A DNA stretch of 64,000 bases from Alistipes sp. GTDB taxonomy: Bacteria; Bacteroidota; Bacteroidia; Bacteroidales; Rikenellaceae. The notes beneath the pieces were generated by a model. It did no database searches. It was not told where the DNA came from and saw only the letters and a list, made by a program, of their open reading frames with translations. The stretch spans positions 80,572-144,571 of the forward strand of contig JAFQFV010000035.1 of assembly GCA_017398555.1 (NCBI GenBank). The letters are read 5' to 3'. Shown here piece by piece: positions 26,361 through 34,211 of this stretch (its first letter is position 1; each line of letters begins with the position of its first letter). The translations under genes and the position numbers were made by a program.

Positions 26361-26400
26361 AAGTCCTTATATCCAACGATATAGGGACTTATTATTTGTT
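26361..26400 (+). terminator. Terminator after the HIT gene
   Basis: AAGTCCTTATATC (26361-26373) pairs with GATATAGGGACTT (26378-26390) with one G-T pair; the tail ATTATTTGTT is a weak T tract. Confidence 0.65.
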
Positions 26401-26518
26401 ATTAACAATCAATATTTAACATAATATAGTAGAAATCCCAAAAATAACATCAGAAGGGGAGTATCTCTAATAGAAATATCCAAAATTTTCGCAAAAATCA
26501 GCAGTTTTACAGATGCAA

Positions 26519-26618
26519 TTAACAAATGTAAACAAAATCTCCACTCGGTTAATTTACATTTGTAATATCAACCTCTGTTAACATCTGTTAATAACACCGT
26601 TTTGATAACATTTGTCAC
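26519..26618. promoter_or_regulatory. Cluster of TTWACA-NN-TGTWAA palindromes
   Basis: Copies at 26519-26532 (TTAACAAATGTAAA), 26553-26566 (TTTACATTTGTAAT) and 26578-26591 (TTAACATCTGTTAA, perfect), with a weaker one at 26605-26618. A fifth lies at 26896-26909 (TTAACAGTTGTAAA). Regular dyads of this kind look like binding sites of a dimeric regulator, possibly the XRE protein encoded downstream. Confidence 0.55.
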
Positions 26619-26895
26619 TACTATCAAAGGGTGGTTTTGTTATCAATTTTACCTCTAATATTGAGCAGTTCAGTTGTTGTACTTTCGTATATTATATACT
26701 AATAATCAGCAAGTTACACGTTTTAGTTGTGTAAAAATTTAACTACATAACTATTGAACTATCATTTGGGAGAGCTTGTGTATAATATAAGGTACATATT
26801 ATATTTAATAGTCTTATTTTCAACTATTTACACATTCAAACATCAAGTAGAACTATATATAAAAGTGGTTTCAAAATTTAACAAAAAGGTTATTA

Positions 26896-26909
26896 TTAAC
26901 AGTTGTAAA
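26896..26909. promoter_or_regulatory. Promoter-proximal copy of the TTAACA-NN-TGTAAA palindrome
   Basis: Lies 44 bp before the -33 box of the XRE gene promoter; same dyad as in the upstream cluster. Confidence 0.45.
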
Positions 26910-26952
26910 CATTGTTAATAACTATTAACATCTCTACTTTTTAACAAAATAG

Positions 26953-26983
26953 TTGTTAATTTTGTAAAATATGTTTACCTTTG
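26953..26983 (+). promoter_or_regulatory. Promoter of the XRE regulator gene
   Basis: TTG (26953-26955) and TACCTTTG (26976-26983), spacing 20 bp; the start codon is 14 bp downstream. Confidence 0.65.
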
Positions 26984-26997
26984 TAAAAATTGACAAA

Positions 26998-27429
26998 ATG
27001 AAGGAAAAATTAGAGATTTTGATGGCAGATACAGGTCTGCGAGTTGGAGAGATTGCAATGAAGCTCGGCGTGAAGGCTCCGGTAATCTCTCATATTCTCA
27101 GTGGTCGCAACCAACCAAATTTTGCCCTGACCGCAAAGATCATCTCGACCTTCAACCAATACAACCCTTACTGGTGGTTGGGAAGTTCTGAGATCAAGTT
27201 GGCAATCGACTCATCTGCCCCGTCGGTCAAAGATGAAAATCAAAACTCCAACTCTTCCGACTCTTCGGCCTTAGAACAAAATGAGGAGTCGGCAATCTCG
27301 TCACTCTTTAGTCAGGTGAACAGTTCATCTACTGAAGCGTCAGCTCCGAGCAGACCATCTTCCGAGATTGAGCGAGTTGTCATCTTCTACAAAGATCACA
27401 GTTTCGAGAGTTTCACTCCGAAGAGATAG
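26998..27429 (+). CDS. XRE-family regulator with Ser-rich C-terminal tail
   Basis: 143 aa from ATG 26998; a longer ATG at 26971 lies upstream of the -7 box and would not be transcribed. Residues 3-60 form a Cro/CI helix-turn-helix (VGEIAMKLGVKAPVISHILSG) followed by NPYWWLGSSEI, a combination frequent in Bacteroidetes XRE proteins. A Ser/Asn/Glu-rich tail (75-120) ends in RVVIFYKDHSFESF. It has a long AT-rich dyad-rich upstream region and a strong terminator. The target is unknown; autoregulation is plausible. Confidence 0.8.
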   Translation: MKEKLEILMADTGLRVGEIAMKLGVKAPVISHILSGRNQPNFALTAKIISTFNQYNPYWWLGSSEIKLAIDSSAPSVKDENQNSNSSDSSALEQNEESAISSLFSQVNSSSTEASAPSRPSSEIERVVIFYKDHSFESFTPKR

Positions 27430-27469
27430 AAATTTCTCTCATTGGCTCTTTTTAAGCCGTTTTACAGCA

Positions 27470-27498
27470 AAAAATCCCGACCGACAATCGGGATTTTT
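27470..27498 (+). terminator. Terminator after the XRE gene
   Basis: Perfect 11-bp stem AAAAATCCCGA / TCGGGATTTTT with a 7-nt loop; the A and T runs would allow termination in both directions. Confidence 0.88.
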
Positions 27499-27704
27499 CT
27501 TTTCACGCAATTCTCAGAGGGTTGAAACACCATTCAAATAAGTGCTAATATATTCATAATCAATATTTTACATCAATTTTACCGCAAAAACACACCTCTC
27601 TCCAATGAGAGAGCAATATTTGAAAAATGATGTAATATGGACCTTATGTTAAATTTAGTAAAAATCACTAATAGGGGAGCTATGCTATAGCTGTTAAGGC
27701 GCTA

Positions 27705-27735
27705 TTTGTTTATTAAGAAAAAATGCTTATATTTG
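27705..27735 (+). promoter_or_regulatory. Promoter of the 45-aa membrane protein, leaderless start
   Basis: TTTG (27705-27708) and TATATTTG (27728-27735), spacing 19 bp. The ATG begins 4 nt after the -7 box. Confidence 0.72.
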
Positions 27736-27739
27736 TGCT

Positions 27740-27877
27740 ATGATTCATTGGCACTTTCATACTAACGGTGCTCCTCGTATGCCGCGTTGGATGTATATAA
27801 TGCTTTGCGTTATGTTCGTTTTGTTGTGTACGTCCCCTCTATGGTTGTTGATTATGGCTCTTTTTGACATGCTTTAA
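27740..27877 (+). CDS. 45-aa small membrane protein
   Basis: ATG at 27740 to TAA at 27875-27877. The product begins MIHWHFHTNGAPRMPRWMY and continues into a hydrophobic stretch of about 22 residues. The His-rich, basic N-terminus followed by one membrane helix would place the N-terminus inside by the positive-inside rule. A consensus promoter 4 nt upstream and a hairpin terminator 2 nt downstream make expression likely. It could be a stand-alone membrane peptide or a leader for the zinc-transport genes that follow; no family recognised. Confidence 0.65.
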   Translation: MIHWHFHTNGAPRMPRWMYIMLCVMFVLLCTSPLWLLIMALFDML

Positions 27878-27879
27878 TG

Positions 27880-27911
27880 TGCTACCCTCACCAAATCGTA
27901 GCATCTTTTTT
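27880..27911 (+). terminator. Hairpin after the 45-aa gene
   Basis: TGCTAC (27880-27885) pairs with GTAGCA (27898-27903), 12-nt loop, then TCTTTTTT. It begins 2 nt after the stop codon. Confidence 0.65.
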
Positions 27912-27930
27912 CATTGTCCCAATACATAAA

Positions 27931-27961
27931 TTGCAGATTTGCCAATTTTGCACTACCTTTG
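27931..27961 (+). promoter_or_regulatory. Promoter of the zinc-uptake-type genes
   Basis: TTG (27931-27933) and TACCTTTG (27954-27961), spacing 20 bp; start codon 17 bp downstream. Confidence 0.65.
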
Positions 27962-27978
27962 TAGAAACATTGGTTGTG

Positions 27979-28827
27979 ATGAAAAAGATTTTATACCTAT
28001 TTATATATATAGCGCTTGCGGTAAGTTGCATCGGTAAAAATCAGAGTACCGAGGATGTTATCGTAGTCTCTATTGCTCCAATCAAGCCGATTGTCGAGGC
28101 GATTGTCGGAGATGATTTCAAGGTTGAAGTTTTAGTTCCTGCAGGGGCCTCTCCGGAGAGTTTCGAGCCAACGCCAAAGCAATTTATCACGCTCAACAAG
28201 GCTAAACTTGTCTTGGGAACAGGTCTATTGGACTTTGAGCAGCAGCTGTTAAAGCGAGTGCACGACCAGAGTAAGGTTATTGACCTGAGTCACGGAATTA
28301 TCACAATATCAGGCAGTTGCAGCCACACGCACCACGGCAAGCATTGTCATCACGGAGTTGATCCACACATCTGGTGTTCGCCAAAATCGCTGAAAGTAAT
28401 GGCAAAAAATGCACATACTGCCATCGTGGCAGCAATGCCCGATTCATTGCAATACACAGAGGCATATAATGCTCTGAATGAGCAGATTGCAGCGCTTGAC
28501 AATGAGGTTGCAGAGTTGGCAAGCAGAGCATCACTCCCCTACTTTATCATCTACCATCCGGCTCTGACATATTTGGCTCGAGACTACGGTTTGGAGCAGG
28601 TTTCAATCGAGAATGACGGCAAGGAGGCAAGCGCAAAACGCATTGCGCAAATCATCTCTGCGGCACGAGCTGATGGCATAAAGAGCGTGTTTTATCAGAG
28701 CGAGTTTCCTGAATCGAGCGTGCAGGTTATCTGCGAGGACATTGGGGCTAATGCTGTAGAAATCAATCCGTTAGACGAGGATATATTCACAAACATACGC
28801 GAAATTGCACGCCTTATAACCGAGTAG
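27979..28827 (+). CDS. Zinc/manganese-type ABC transporter substrate-binding lipoprotein
   Basis: 282 aa from ATG 27979; the in-frame ATG at 27877 lies before the promoter. Lipoprotein signal ends at LAVSC (Cys 17). Cluster A-I (ZnuA/TroA) fold: VVSIAPIKPIVEAI at the N-terminus, a His-rich loop SHTHHGKHCHHGVDPHIW (about 114-131) typical of zinc-specific members, and conserved FIIYHPALTYLARDYGLEQ (190-208). Likely captures Zn2+ in the periplasm. The ATPase gene follows 1 bp later, but no permease gene is next to them. Confidence 0.85.
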   Translation: MKKILYLFIYIALAVSCIGKNQSTEDVIVVSIAPIKPIVEAIVGDDFKVEVLVPAGASPESFEPTPKQFITLNKAKLVLGTGLLDFEQQLLKRVHDQSKVIDLSHGIITISGSCSHTHHGKHCHHGVDPHIWCSPKSLKVMAKNAHTAIVAAMPDSLQYTEAYNALNEQIAALDNEVAELASRASLPYFIIYHPALTYLARDYGLEQVSIENDGKEASAKRIAQIISAARADGIKSVFYQSEFPESSVQVICEDIGANAVEINPLDEDIFTNIREIARLITE

Positions 28828-28828
28828 T

Positions 28829-29530
28829 ATGGAGAGCATAGTTTCACTGAGCAATGTTACGGTTCGTTACGACGACTATGTGGCGATAGATAGCGTAAAT
28901 TTGGAGATTTTCGCCGATGATTTTATCTGCATAATCGGCCCGAATGGAGGTGGTAAGACTACCCTAATCAAGGCTATCTTGGGCACGCTTCCGCATAGCG
29001 GAGAGGTGCGACTATCGCCAACTCTCTTTAACGGCAATAAGCGACTTATCGGATATCTGCCGCAGCACTCTACTTTTGACCGCAACTTCCCTATTTCAGT
29101 TCTTGAGGTGGTGATGTCAGGCCTACAGAGTGAGCGAGGATTTGCAACAAGATATAGTCGAGCAGACAGAACCAAAGCGATGCAACTACTTGACAAAATG
29201 GGTATTAGCGCAATCTCAGAGCGACAAATCGGCGAGATATCCGGTGGACAGATGCAGCGCACATTACTCTGTCGTGCCGTGATTTCAGAGCCGAAGTTGT
29301 TAATTCTCGACGAGCCGACCAACTTCATCGACAAGCAGTTTGAAAACGAGTTATACAACATCCTGCAACAACTCAACAAACAGATGGCAATCGTGATGGT
29401 TTCGCACGAGGTAAATAATATCTCCCCTGCCGTCAAGAGCATCGTCTGCATTAATCGCACACTCCATCGTCACAACACCAACACCCTATCCCACAGCGAG
29501 TTGCGCGAATACTGCAGCGTAAATAGATAG
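28829..29530 (+). CDS. Zinc/manganese-type ABC transporter ATPase
   Basis: 233 aa ATPase of the ZnuC family. Walker A GPNGGGKTT is near 38-46, Q-loop GYLPQHSTFDRNFPISVLEVV is characteristic of metal importers, signature SGGQMQRTLLCRA and Walker B LLILDEPT are intact, with the H-loop in VSHEV. Start 1 bp after the binding-protein stop. The expected membrane permease (ZnuB type) is absent; the next DNA is a repeat region and then the convergent purA. Confidence 0.88.
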   Translation: MESIVSLSNVTVRYDDYVAIDSVNLEIFADDFICIIGPNGGGKTTLIKAILGTLPHSGEVRLSPTLFNGNKRLIGYLPQHSTFDRNFPISVLEVVMSGLQSERGFATRYSRADRTKAMQLLDKMGISAISERQIGEISGGQMQRTLLCRAVISEPKLLILDEPTNFIDKQFENELYNILQQLNKQMAIVMVSHEVNNISPAVKSIVCINRTLHRHNTNTLSHSELREYCSVNR

Positions 29531-29553
29531 ATTTTAGTTTGCACATAATTTAC

Positions 29554-29768
29554 TCTATGCACCGTTTTATCGTCAGAACGCTGCGATTCAGCCGAGAGCA
29601 ATAGCGGTCGCACAACGAAGTTGCAAAGGGTAAAATCTGCAAATGGAAACTTGTTTACAAATTTGCGGATTTTAACATTTAGAGTGCACAGCACTGCGAC
29701 CGCTATTGCCGAGGCGTAGCAGTGAAGAGCCACCGCAGGTGGGTCAACGCGGTAGATTCTCCGCTCAA
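29554..29768. repeat. Palindromic intergenic element, long copy B1
   Basis: The left end is identical over 28 bp to that of copy B2. The interior has nested inverted repeats: GCAATAGCGGTCGCA (29598-29612) with its perfect complement at 29695-29709, and AAAATCTGCAAAT with ATTTGCGGATTTT (12 of 13 pairing) inside. Flanking CTGC-type segments extend the pairing. The GTAC apex of the short copies is not evident. Confidence 0.65.
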
Positions 29769-29776
29769 TCTATGCA

Positions 29777-29908
29777 CCGTTTTATCGTCAGAACGCGGTA
29801 GTAGGTGCGCATCGTGAAAAAAAATCAGCGACGGATAGTACTAAAACGTACAGCCGTCGCTGATTTTTAAGGGATGTGCAGCTAATGCTGCGTTATCACG
29901 GTAAAACC
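29777..29908. repeat. Palindromic intergenic element, copy B2 (bidirectional terminator-like)
   Basis: Core arms of 15 bp (AAAAATCAGCGACGG 29820-29834 and its complement 29854-29868) are perfect, with apex AGTAC-TAAAAC-GTACA identical to copy A2. Outer arms TTTTATCGTCAGAACGC... and the complement of ...GCGTTATCACGGTAAAA pair imperfectly. It ends 4 bp before the purA stop. A and T runs beside the core would terminate transcripts from both sides. Confidence 0.78.
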
Positions 29909-29912
29909 AAAA

Positions 29913-31178
29913 TTAGCGAACAATAGTCTCCTCACGATCCGGACCCACCGAAATAATCTTCACCGGTACGCCGCACTCAGCCTCGATGAATGCTACATAG
30001 TCCTTGAACTGCTGAGGGAACTCGTCATAACTACGAACGTTGCAGATATCGCAATTCCAACCCGGAAACTCGCGGTAGATTGGCTCGATAGAGTCATCTG
30101 CCTCGTATGGGAAGTAATCAACCTGCTTGCCATTCATCTGGTAGCCAACAGCAACCTTGATAGTATCGAAGTCATTGAGAATATCTGACTTCATCATAAT
30201 AAGACCTGTTACGCCATTCATCATCACTGCATACTTAAGTGCAACGAGGTCAAGCCAACCGCAACGACGTGGACGACCTGTAGTGGCGCCGAACTCGTTA
30301 CCTACCTGACGGAGAGTCTCGCCTGTAGCATCGAAGAGCTCTGTTGGGAATGGGCCGCTACCTACGCGGGTGCAGTAAGCCTTGAAGATGCCGAATACCT
30401 CACCGATACGTGTAGGAGCAACACCAAGACCTGTACAAACGCCTGCACAGAGGGTATTTGAAGAGGTTACATACGGATATGTACCGAAATCAACGTCGAG
30501 CAGTGAGCCCTGTGCACCCTCAGCAAGAATTGCAACATCATCCTTAAGGTAGTTATTTACAGTAATCTCGCTATCTACGAACTCAAAACGCTTGAGTGAC
30601 TCAACGCCTGCAAACCACTCCTTCTCATAAGCAGTTACATCTACCTGATAGTCATACTGACGCAGCTGGAAGAAGTGCTTCTCCTTCAGAGCCTCGTAGC
30701 GCTCCTTGAAGTCCGGAAGCAGGATATCACCCACACGCAGACCGTTACGACCTGTCTTGTCCATATAAGCAGGACCGATACCCTTCAGAGTAGAACCAAT
30801 CTTGGTCTTACCCTTAGCAGCCTCAGATGCAGCATCCAGAGCGCGATGTGTAGGAAGGATGAGGTGAGCGCGCTTTGAAATCTTCATACGAGATACTACA
30901 TCTACGCCTGAAGCCTCAATCTGAGCAATCTCCTCTGCAAGAATTACAGGGTCGATAACCACGCCATTACCGATAATGTTCATCGAGCCATCACGGAAGA
31001 TACCAGACGGAACGGTGTGGAGCACGAACTTCTCGCCACCGAAGTGGAGCGAGTGACCGGCATTAGGACCGCCCTGGAATCGAGCAATAACATCGTAATT
31101 TGGGGTCAAAACATCGACCACCTTACCTTTACCCTCATCTCCCCACTGGAGACCGAGTACCACGTCAACTTTCTTCAT
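29913..31178 (-). CDS. purA: Adenylosuccinate synthetase
   Basis: GTP-dependent condensation of IMP and aspartate to adenylosuccinate, first step from IMP to AMP. 421 aa from the ATG at 31178 (a longer start at 31220 adds a non-conserved N-terminus). The GTP loop GDEGKGK is at 13-19, and the IMP-site segments GPNAGHS, GSTLKGIGPAY and TTGRPRRCGWLDL are intact. Separate from the other pur genes, with its own TATATTTG promoter; convergent with the ABC transporter genes. Confidence 0.96.
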   Translation of the reverse strand: MKKVDVVLGLQWGDEGKGKVVDVLTPNYDVIARFQGGPNAGHSLHFGGEKFVLHTVPSGIFRDGSMNIIGNGVVIDPVILAEEIAQIEASGVDVVSRMKISKRAHLILPTHRALDAASEAAKGKTKIGSTLKGIGPAYMDKTGRNGLRVGDILLPDFKERYEALKEKHFFQLRQYDYQVDVTAYEKEWFAGVESLKRFEFVDSEITVNNYLKDDVAILAEGAQGSLLDVDFGTYPYVTSSNTLCAGVCTGLGVAPTRIGEVFGIFKAYCTRVGSGPFPTELFDATGETLRQVGNEFGATTGRPRRCGWLDLVALKYAVMMNGVTGLIMMKSDILNDFDTIKVAVGYQMNGKQVDYFPYEADDSIEPIYREFPGWNCDICNVRSYDEFPQQFKDYVAFIEAECGVPVKIISVGPDREETIVR

Positions 31179-31258
31179 ATATAGTTTGTTAAGTTTATTG
31201 TCATTTAGGCATATACCCACAATTCGAGTGTAAAATTACATCACTTTTCCCGAACAGC

Positions 31259-31266
31259 CAAATATA
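31259..31266 (-). promoter_or_regulatory. Promoter -7 element of purA
   Basis: TATATTTG on the minus strand, about 80 bp before the purA start; CAAA at 31284-31287 could be the upstream box at a short spacing. Confidence 0.5.
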
Positions 31267-31463
31267 GTCACCGTTTTTTTCAACAAATTTTCGACAAGAG
31301 TTTTATCGGGATTGACTAAGGCTATACCTATCAATCCGCCAACGAGTAAAAATATCTATATTTACCAAATATAACTATCTGATAATCAGTATATATCCAT
31401 TTACATACATATCAATTGCAATACAACTCTCTACAATATTTACGAATTGTGCTAAAAAATTAC

Positions 31464-31471
31464 TACCTTTG
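31464..31471 (+). promoter_or_regulatory. Promoter -7 element of purT
   Basis: TACCTTTG, 24 bp before the purT ATG. Confidence 0.6.
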
Positions 31472-31495
31472 CCAAAATTTAATACCCAAAAAGAT

Positions 31496-32686
31496 ATGAT
31501 AAAGATTGGTACACCGATGACTTCGGTTGGTAAGAAGGCTCTGCTTTGTGGTTCCGGCGAGCTGGGCAAGGAGGTTGCAATAGAACTGCAACGATATGGT
31601 ATTGAGGTAGTTGCATGCGACCGCTACCCTAACGCTCCGGCTATGCAGGTTGCAAATCGCTGCCACGTTCTCAATATGTTGGACGGCGAGGCACTTAGAG
31701 CCGTTATTGAGGCAGAGAAGCCTGACTACATCATCCCTGAGGTTGAGGCTATCGCTACACCTACACTCGTAGAGCTTGAGAAGGAGGGCTACAGCGTCAC
31801 TCCGACAGCTAAGGCAGCTTGGCTGACAATGAACCGTGAGGGTATTCGTCGTCTTGCTGCCGAGGAGCTCGGTCTGCCAACATCTTTCTATCGTTTTGCA
31901 GAGACTAAGGAGGAGTATCTTGCAGCTATTGCTGAGGTTGGTATCCCTTGCGTAGTTAAGCCTATTATGTCATCTTCAGGTCACGGTCAGAGCACAGTAA
32001 AGTGCGAGGCTGATATTGAGAACTCTTGGACTATTGCTCAGGAGGGTGGCCGTGCAGGTGCTGGTCGAGTAATTGTTGAGCGTTTTGTAGATTTCGACTA
32101 CGAGATTACCATGCTCACAGTGCGTCACAGTGCAGGTACTACAATCCTTGAGCCTATTGGTCACCACCAGGTAGATGGCGACTATCGTGAGTCTTGGCAG
32201 CCACAGCCTATGAGCGAGGTTGCAAAGGCAAAGGCAAAGGAGATTGCGCACAAGATTACAGGTGCGCTTGGCGGTTACGGCATCTTCGGTGTAGAGATGT
32301 TCATCAAGGGTGATGAGGTTATCTTCAGCGAGGTTTCACCACGTCCGCACGATACAGGTATGGTAACTATGATTTCGCAGGATTTGTCGGAGTTTGCACT
32401 CCACGCTCGCGCAGTGCTCGGTCTGCCTATTCCATCTGTTCGTTTCTATGGTGCAAGCGCTTCAAAGGCGATTGTAGTCGAGGGCAATACAGACAAGGTT
32501 GTATTTGAAAATCTCGACCAGGTAGTTGCTGAGGAGGGTGTTCAGATTCGTATTTTCGGCAAGCCGGAGGTTGTTGGCCACCGTCGTTTCGGTGTTATTC
32601 TCGCAACTGACCAGACCGTTGAAAAGGCGCTTGAGAAGGCTGAGCGTGCATACGCAAAACTCTCATATAGCGTACTTCCGCGATAA
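31496..32686 (+). CDS. purT: Formate-dependent GAR transformylase
   Basis: ATP-grasp enzyme forming formyl-GAR from GAR, formate and ATP, the folate-free alternative to PurN. 396 aa; N-terminal [20 protein letters not shown] is the family hallmark, [13 protein letters not shown] is the ATP-grasp loop and [14 protein letters not shown] closes the active site. ATG 31496 is chosen over an upstream TTG because the latter lies in the -7 box. purN is also present in the pur operon, so the cell has both transformylases. Confidence 0.95.
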   Translation: MIKIGTPMTSVGKKALLCGSGELGKEVAIELQRYGIEVVACDRYPNAPAMQVANRCHVLNMLDGEALRAVIEAEKPDYIIPEVEAIATPTLVELEKEGYSVTPTAKAAWLTMNREGIRRLAAEELGLPTSFYRFAETKEEYLAAIAEVGIPCVVKPIMSSSGHGQSTVKCEADIENSWTIAQEGGRAGAGRVIVERFVDFDYEITMLTVRHSAGTTILEPIGHHQVDGDYRESWQPQPMSEVAKAKAKEIAHKITGALGGYGIFGVEMFIKGDEVIFSEVSPRPHDTGMVTMISQDLSEFALHARAVLGLPIPSVRFYGASASKAIVVEGNTDKVVFENLDQVVAEEGVQIRIFGKPEVVGHRRFGVILATDQTVEKALEKAERAYAKLSYSVLPR

Positions 32687-32731
32687 ATTGCAGATTTTGT
32701 CTGTAAAATTGCACTTTTTACGGCAAAAACC

Positions 32732-32763
32732 TTTGGTTGTTTGGCAAAATTTCACTAATTTTG
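32732..32763 (+). promoter_or_regulatory. Promoter of the pyr operon leader
   Basis: TTTG (32732-32735) and TAATTTTG (32756-32763) with 20-bp spacing; the leader ORF starts 26 bp downstream. Confidence 0.7.
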
Positions 32764-32789
32764 TCACCAATATAAACGAACAGAAGAGT

Positions 32790-32870
32790 ATGATGCTTTC
32801 AAACAACATATTGTCAGCATACGGGCCTCAGGATTGGGGTTACGAGGTTTCTGTTTCACATTTTGTTTAA
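32790..32870 (+). CDS. pyr operon leader peptide (26 aa)
   Basis: Two adjacent ATGs (32790, 32793), 26 codons to TAA at 32868-32870. The peptide begins MMLSNNILSAYGPQDW. It lies between a consensus promoter and an intrinsic terminator whose 5' arm starts 3 nt after the stop codon. The last 29 nt before the terminator are U-rich in RNA (17 of 29). This matches the layout of the E. coli pyrBI leader, where slow polymerase at U tracts under low UTP lets the ribosome reach and block the terminator. The peptide itself probably has no function. Confidence 0.65.
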   Translation: MMLSNNILSAYGPQDWGYEVSVSHFV

Positions 32871-32873
32871 TTT

Positions 32874-32903
32874 ACAGGCGGCCTACGGGTCGCCTGTTTT
32901 TTT
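32874..32903 (+). terminator. pyr attenuator terminator
   Basis: ACAGGCGGCC (32874-32883), loop TACG, GGTCGCCTGT (32888-32897) with one G-T pair, followed by a 7-T run. It is located between the leader ORF and pyrC, 13 bp before the pyrC ATG. Confidence 0.88.
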
Positions 32904-32915
32904 ATATAAGCAGTT

Positions 32916-34193
32916 ATGAACAAAGGCAAGTTACTGATACGTGGCGGATTGGCTGTAGGAATGGGCAAATCCCGCATCGCCGATATCCTTATTGAGGATG
33001 GTATTATTGCGGCTATCGGCACCGATATTTCAGCAGACAATCAGACCGAAATATTCGATGCTACAGGATGCGTTGTCACCTACGGACTTGCCGATGCACA
33101 CGTACATCTTCGCGAGCCGGGCTACTCCGAGAAGGAGACCATCGCTACCGGTACTGCGGCAGCTGCACATGGTGGCGTAACCACAGTACTATCGATGCCA
33201 AACCTCAACCCCGCACCCGATAGTGTTGAGAATATCGCCATCCAGCAGGCGATGATTGATGAGCAAGCGGTAATCGAGGTTCGCCCTTATGCGACAATTA
33301 CCAATCGCCGTATAGGCAAGCAGATTGTCGATGCAGCAGCACTTGCACCACACTGCGTAGGTTTTTCGGATGACGGCAGTGGCGTGCAGAGCCGCGAGGT
33401 TATGCTCGAGGCGATGAAGAGCATTGCCGCTGTAGATGGTATTATTGCGGCACATTGCGAGGATGAGAGTCTGCTCGCCGGTGGTTATATCCACGCAGGC
33501 GACTATGCGGCACTGAACGGACACAAGGGTATCCCTGCCTGTTCGGAGTATATGCCGTTTATTCGTGATATAGATTTGATAGCCCAGAGCGGCTGTCGTT
33601 ACCACTTCTGCCATATGTCGGCACGCAACAGCGTTATCGCTCTGCGCAACGCCAAGCGTATGGGTCTGCCCGTTTCGGGAGAGACAGGTCCGCACTACCT
33701 GACTATGGTCGATTTGGATATTATGAACGAGGGTCGATTCAAGATGAACCCGCCAATTCGTAGCGAGGCTGACCGCGATGCACTTATCGAGGGTATTATA
33801 GACGGCACTATCGAGGTTATCGCCACCGACCACGCACCGCATACAGCCGAGCAGAAGAGCAAGGGTCTTGCGGGCAGTGCTATGGGCGTTGTGGGTCTTG
33901 AGACCTCATTTGCAGTATGCTACACCAAACTTGTTCGCACAGGTATTATCACCATCGAGAAGCTCATTGAGCTGATGTGTGACAATCCACGTCGCATCTT
34001 CCGCCTCGGTGGAGGTTTGGAGGTTGGACAAAGGGCCGACATTGCGGTATTTGACACCACTACCCCATTCAAGGTTGATAGCAGCACCTTCTTATCAAAG
34101 GGCAAGGCGACACCATTTGAGGGTTGGGAGTTGCTTGGCCGTTGCCGACTAACACTCTTTGGAGGCAAGGTGGTTTGGAGAGAGAACGAATAA
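32916..34193 (+). CDS. pyrC: Dihydroorotase
   Basis: Zinc amidohydrolase closing carbamoyl-aspartate to dihydroorotate. 425 aa, type I (multifunctional-like) class. Metal motif DAHVHLREPGYSEKE is near 60, further ligands appear in AHCEDE and CHMSARNS, and the catalytic Asp in ATDHAPHT. First gene of an eight-gene operon for UMP synthesis and preceded by an attenuator. Next gene carA starts 18 bp later. Confidence 0.93.
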   Translation: MNKGKLLIRGGLAVGMGKSRIADILIEDGIIAAIGTDISADNQTEIFDATGCVVTYGLADAHVHLREPGYSEKETIATGTAAAAHGGVTTVLSMPNLNPAPDSVENIAIQQAMIDEQAVIEVRPYATITNRRIGKQIVDAAALAPHCVGFSDDGSGVQSREVMLEAMKSIAAVDGIIAAHCEDESLLAGGYIHAGDYAALNGHKGIPACSEYMPFIRDIDLIAQSGCRYHFCHMSARNSVIALRNAKRMGLPVSGETGPHYLTMVDLDIMNEGRFKMNPPIRSEADRDALIEGIIDGTIEVIATDHAPHTAEQKSKGLAGSAMGVVGLETSFAVCYTKLVRTGIITIEKLIELMCDNPRRIFRLGGGLEVGQRADIAVFDTTTPFKVDSSTFLSKGKATPFEGWELLGRCRLTLFGGKVVWRENE

Positions 34194-34211
34194 AATAATT
34201 ATATAAATTGT

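Larger units (their letters stand above)
26340..26997. other. 658-bp AT-rich intergenic region with repeated palindromes
   Basis: No supported gene. After the HIT terminator the region carries four good and one weak copies of a 14-bp palindrome TTWACA-NN-TGTWAA (listed separately), then a promoter that reaches into the start of the XRE gene. It is strongly AT-rich, but TTATCCACA boxes were not found. Confidence 0.7.
27430..27739. other. 310-bp intergenic region
   Basis: Contains the terminator of the XRE gene (27470-27498), a small hairpin CTCTCT-CCAATG-AGAGAG (27596-27613) and the promoter of the 45-aa gene. Nothing else recognisable. Confidence 0.6.
29531..29912. other. 382-bp repeat-filled region between convergent genes
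   Basis: No gene supported. It is occupied by two palindromic elements of one family that share a 28-bp perfect direct repeat at their left ends (29554-29581 and 29769-29796). Confidence 0.75.
31179..31495. other. 317-bp divergent promoter region purA/purT
   Basis: AT-rich. A minus-strand -7 element for purA (31259-31266) and a plus-strand one for purT (31464-31471) are visible. No leader ORF plus terminator of the kind found at pyr, pur and gua was seen on either side. Confidence 0.6.

Noticed and set aside
26340-26997. Possible replication origin in the AT-rich gap
   Set aside because: The repeated dyads are not DnaA boxes, and an XRE gene directly downstream makes operators more likely.
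32732-32903. Riboswitch explanation for the pyr leader (likewise the pur and gua leaders)
   Set aside because: The leaders are almost filled by ORFs and lack room for an additional aptamer before the terminator; no known purine or PyrR-type element was recognised.
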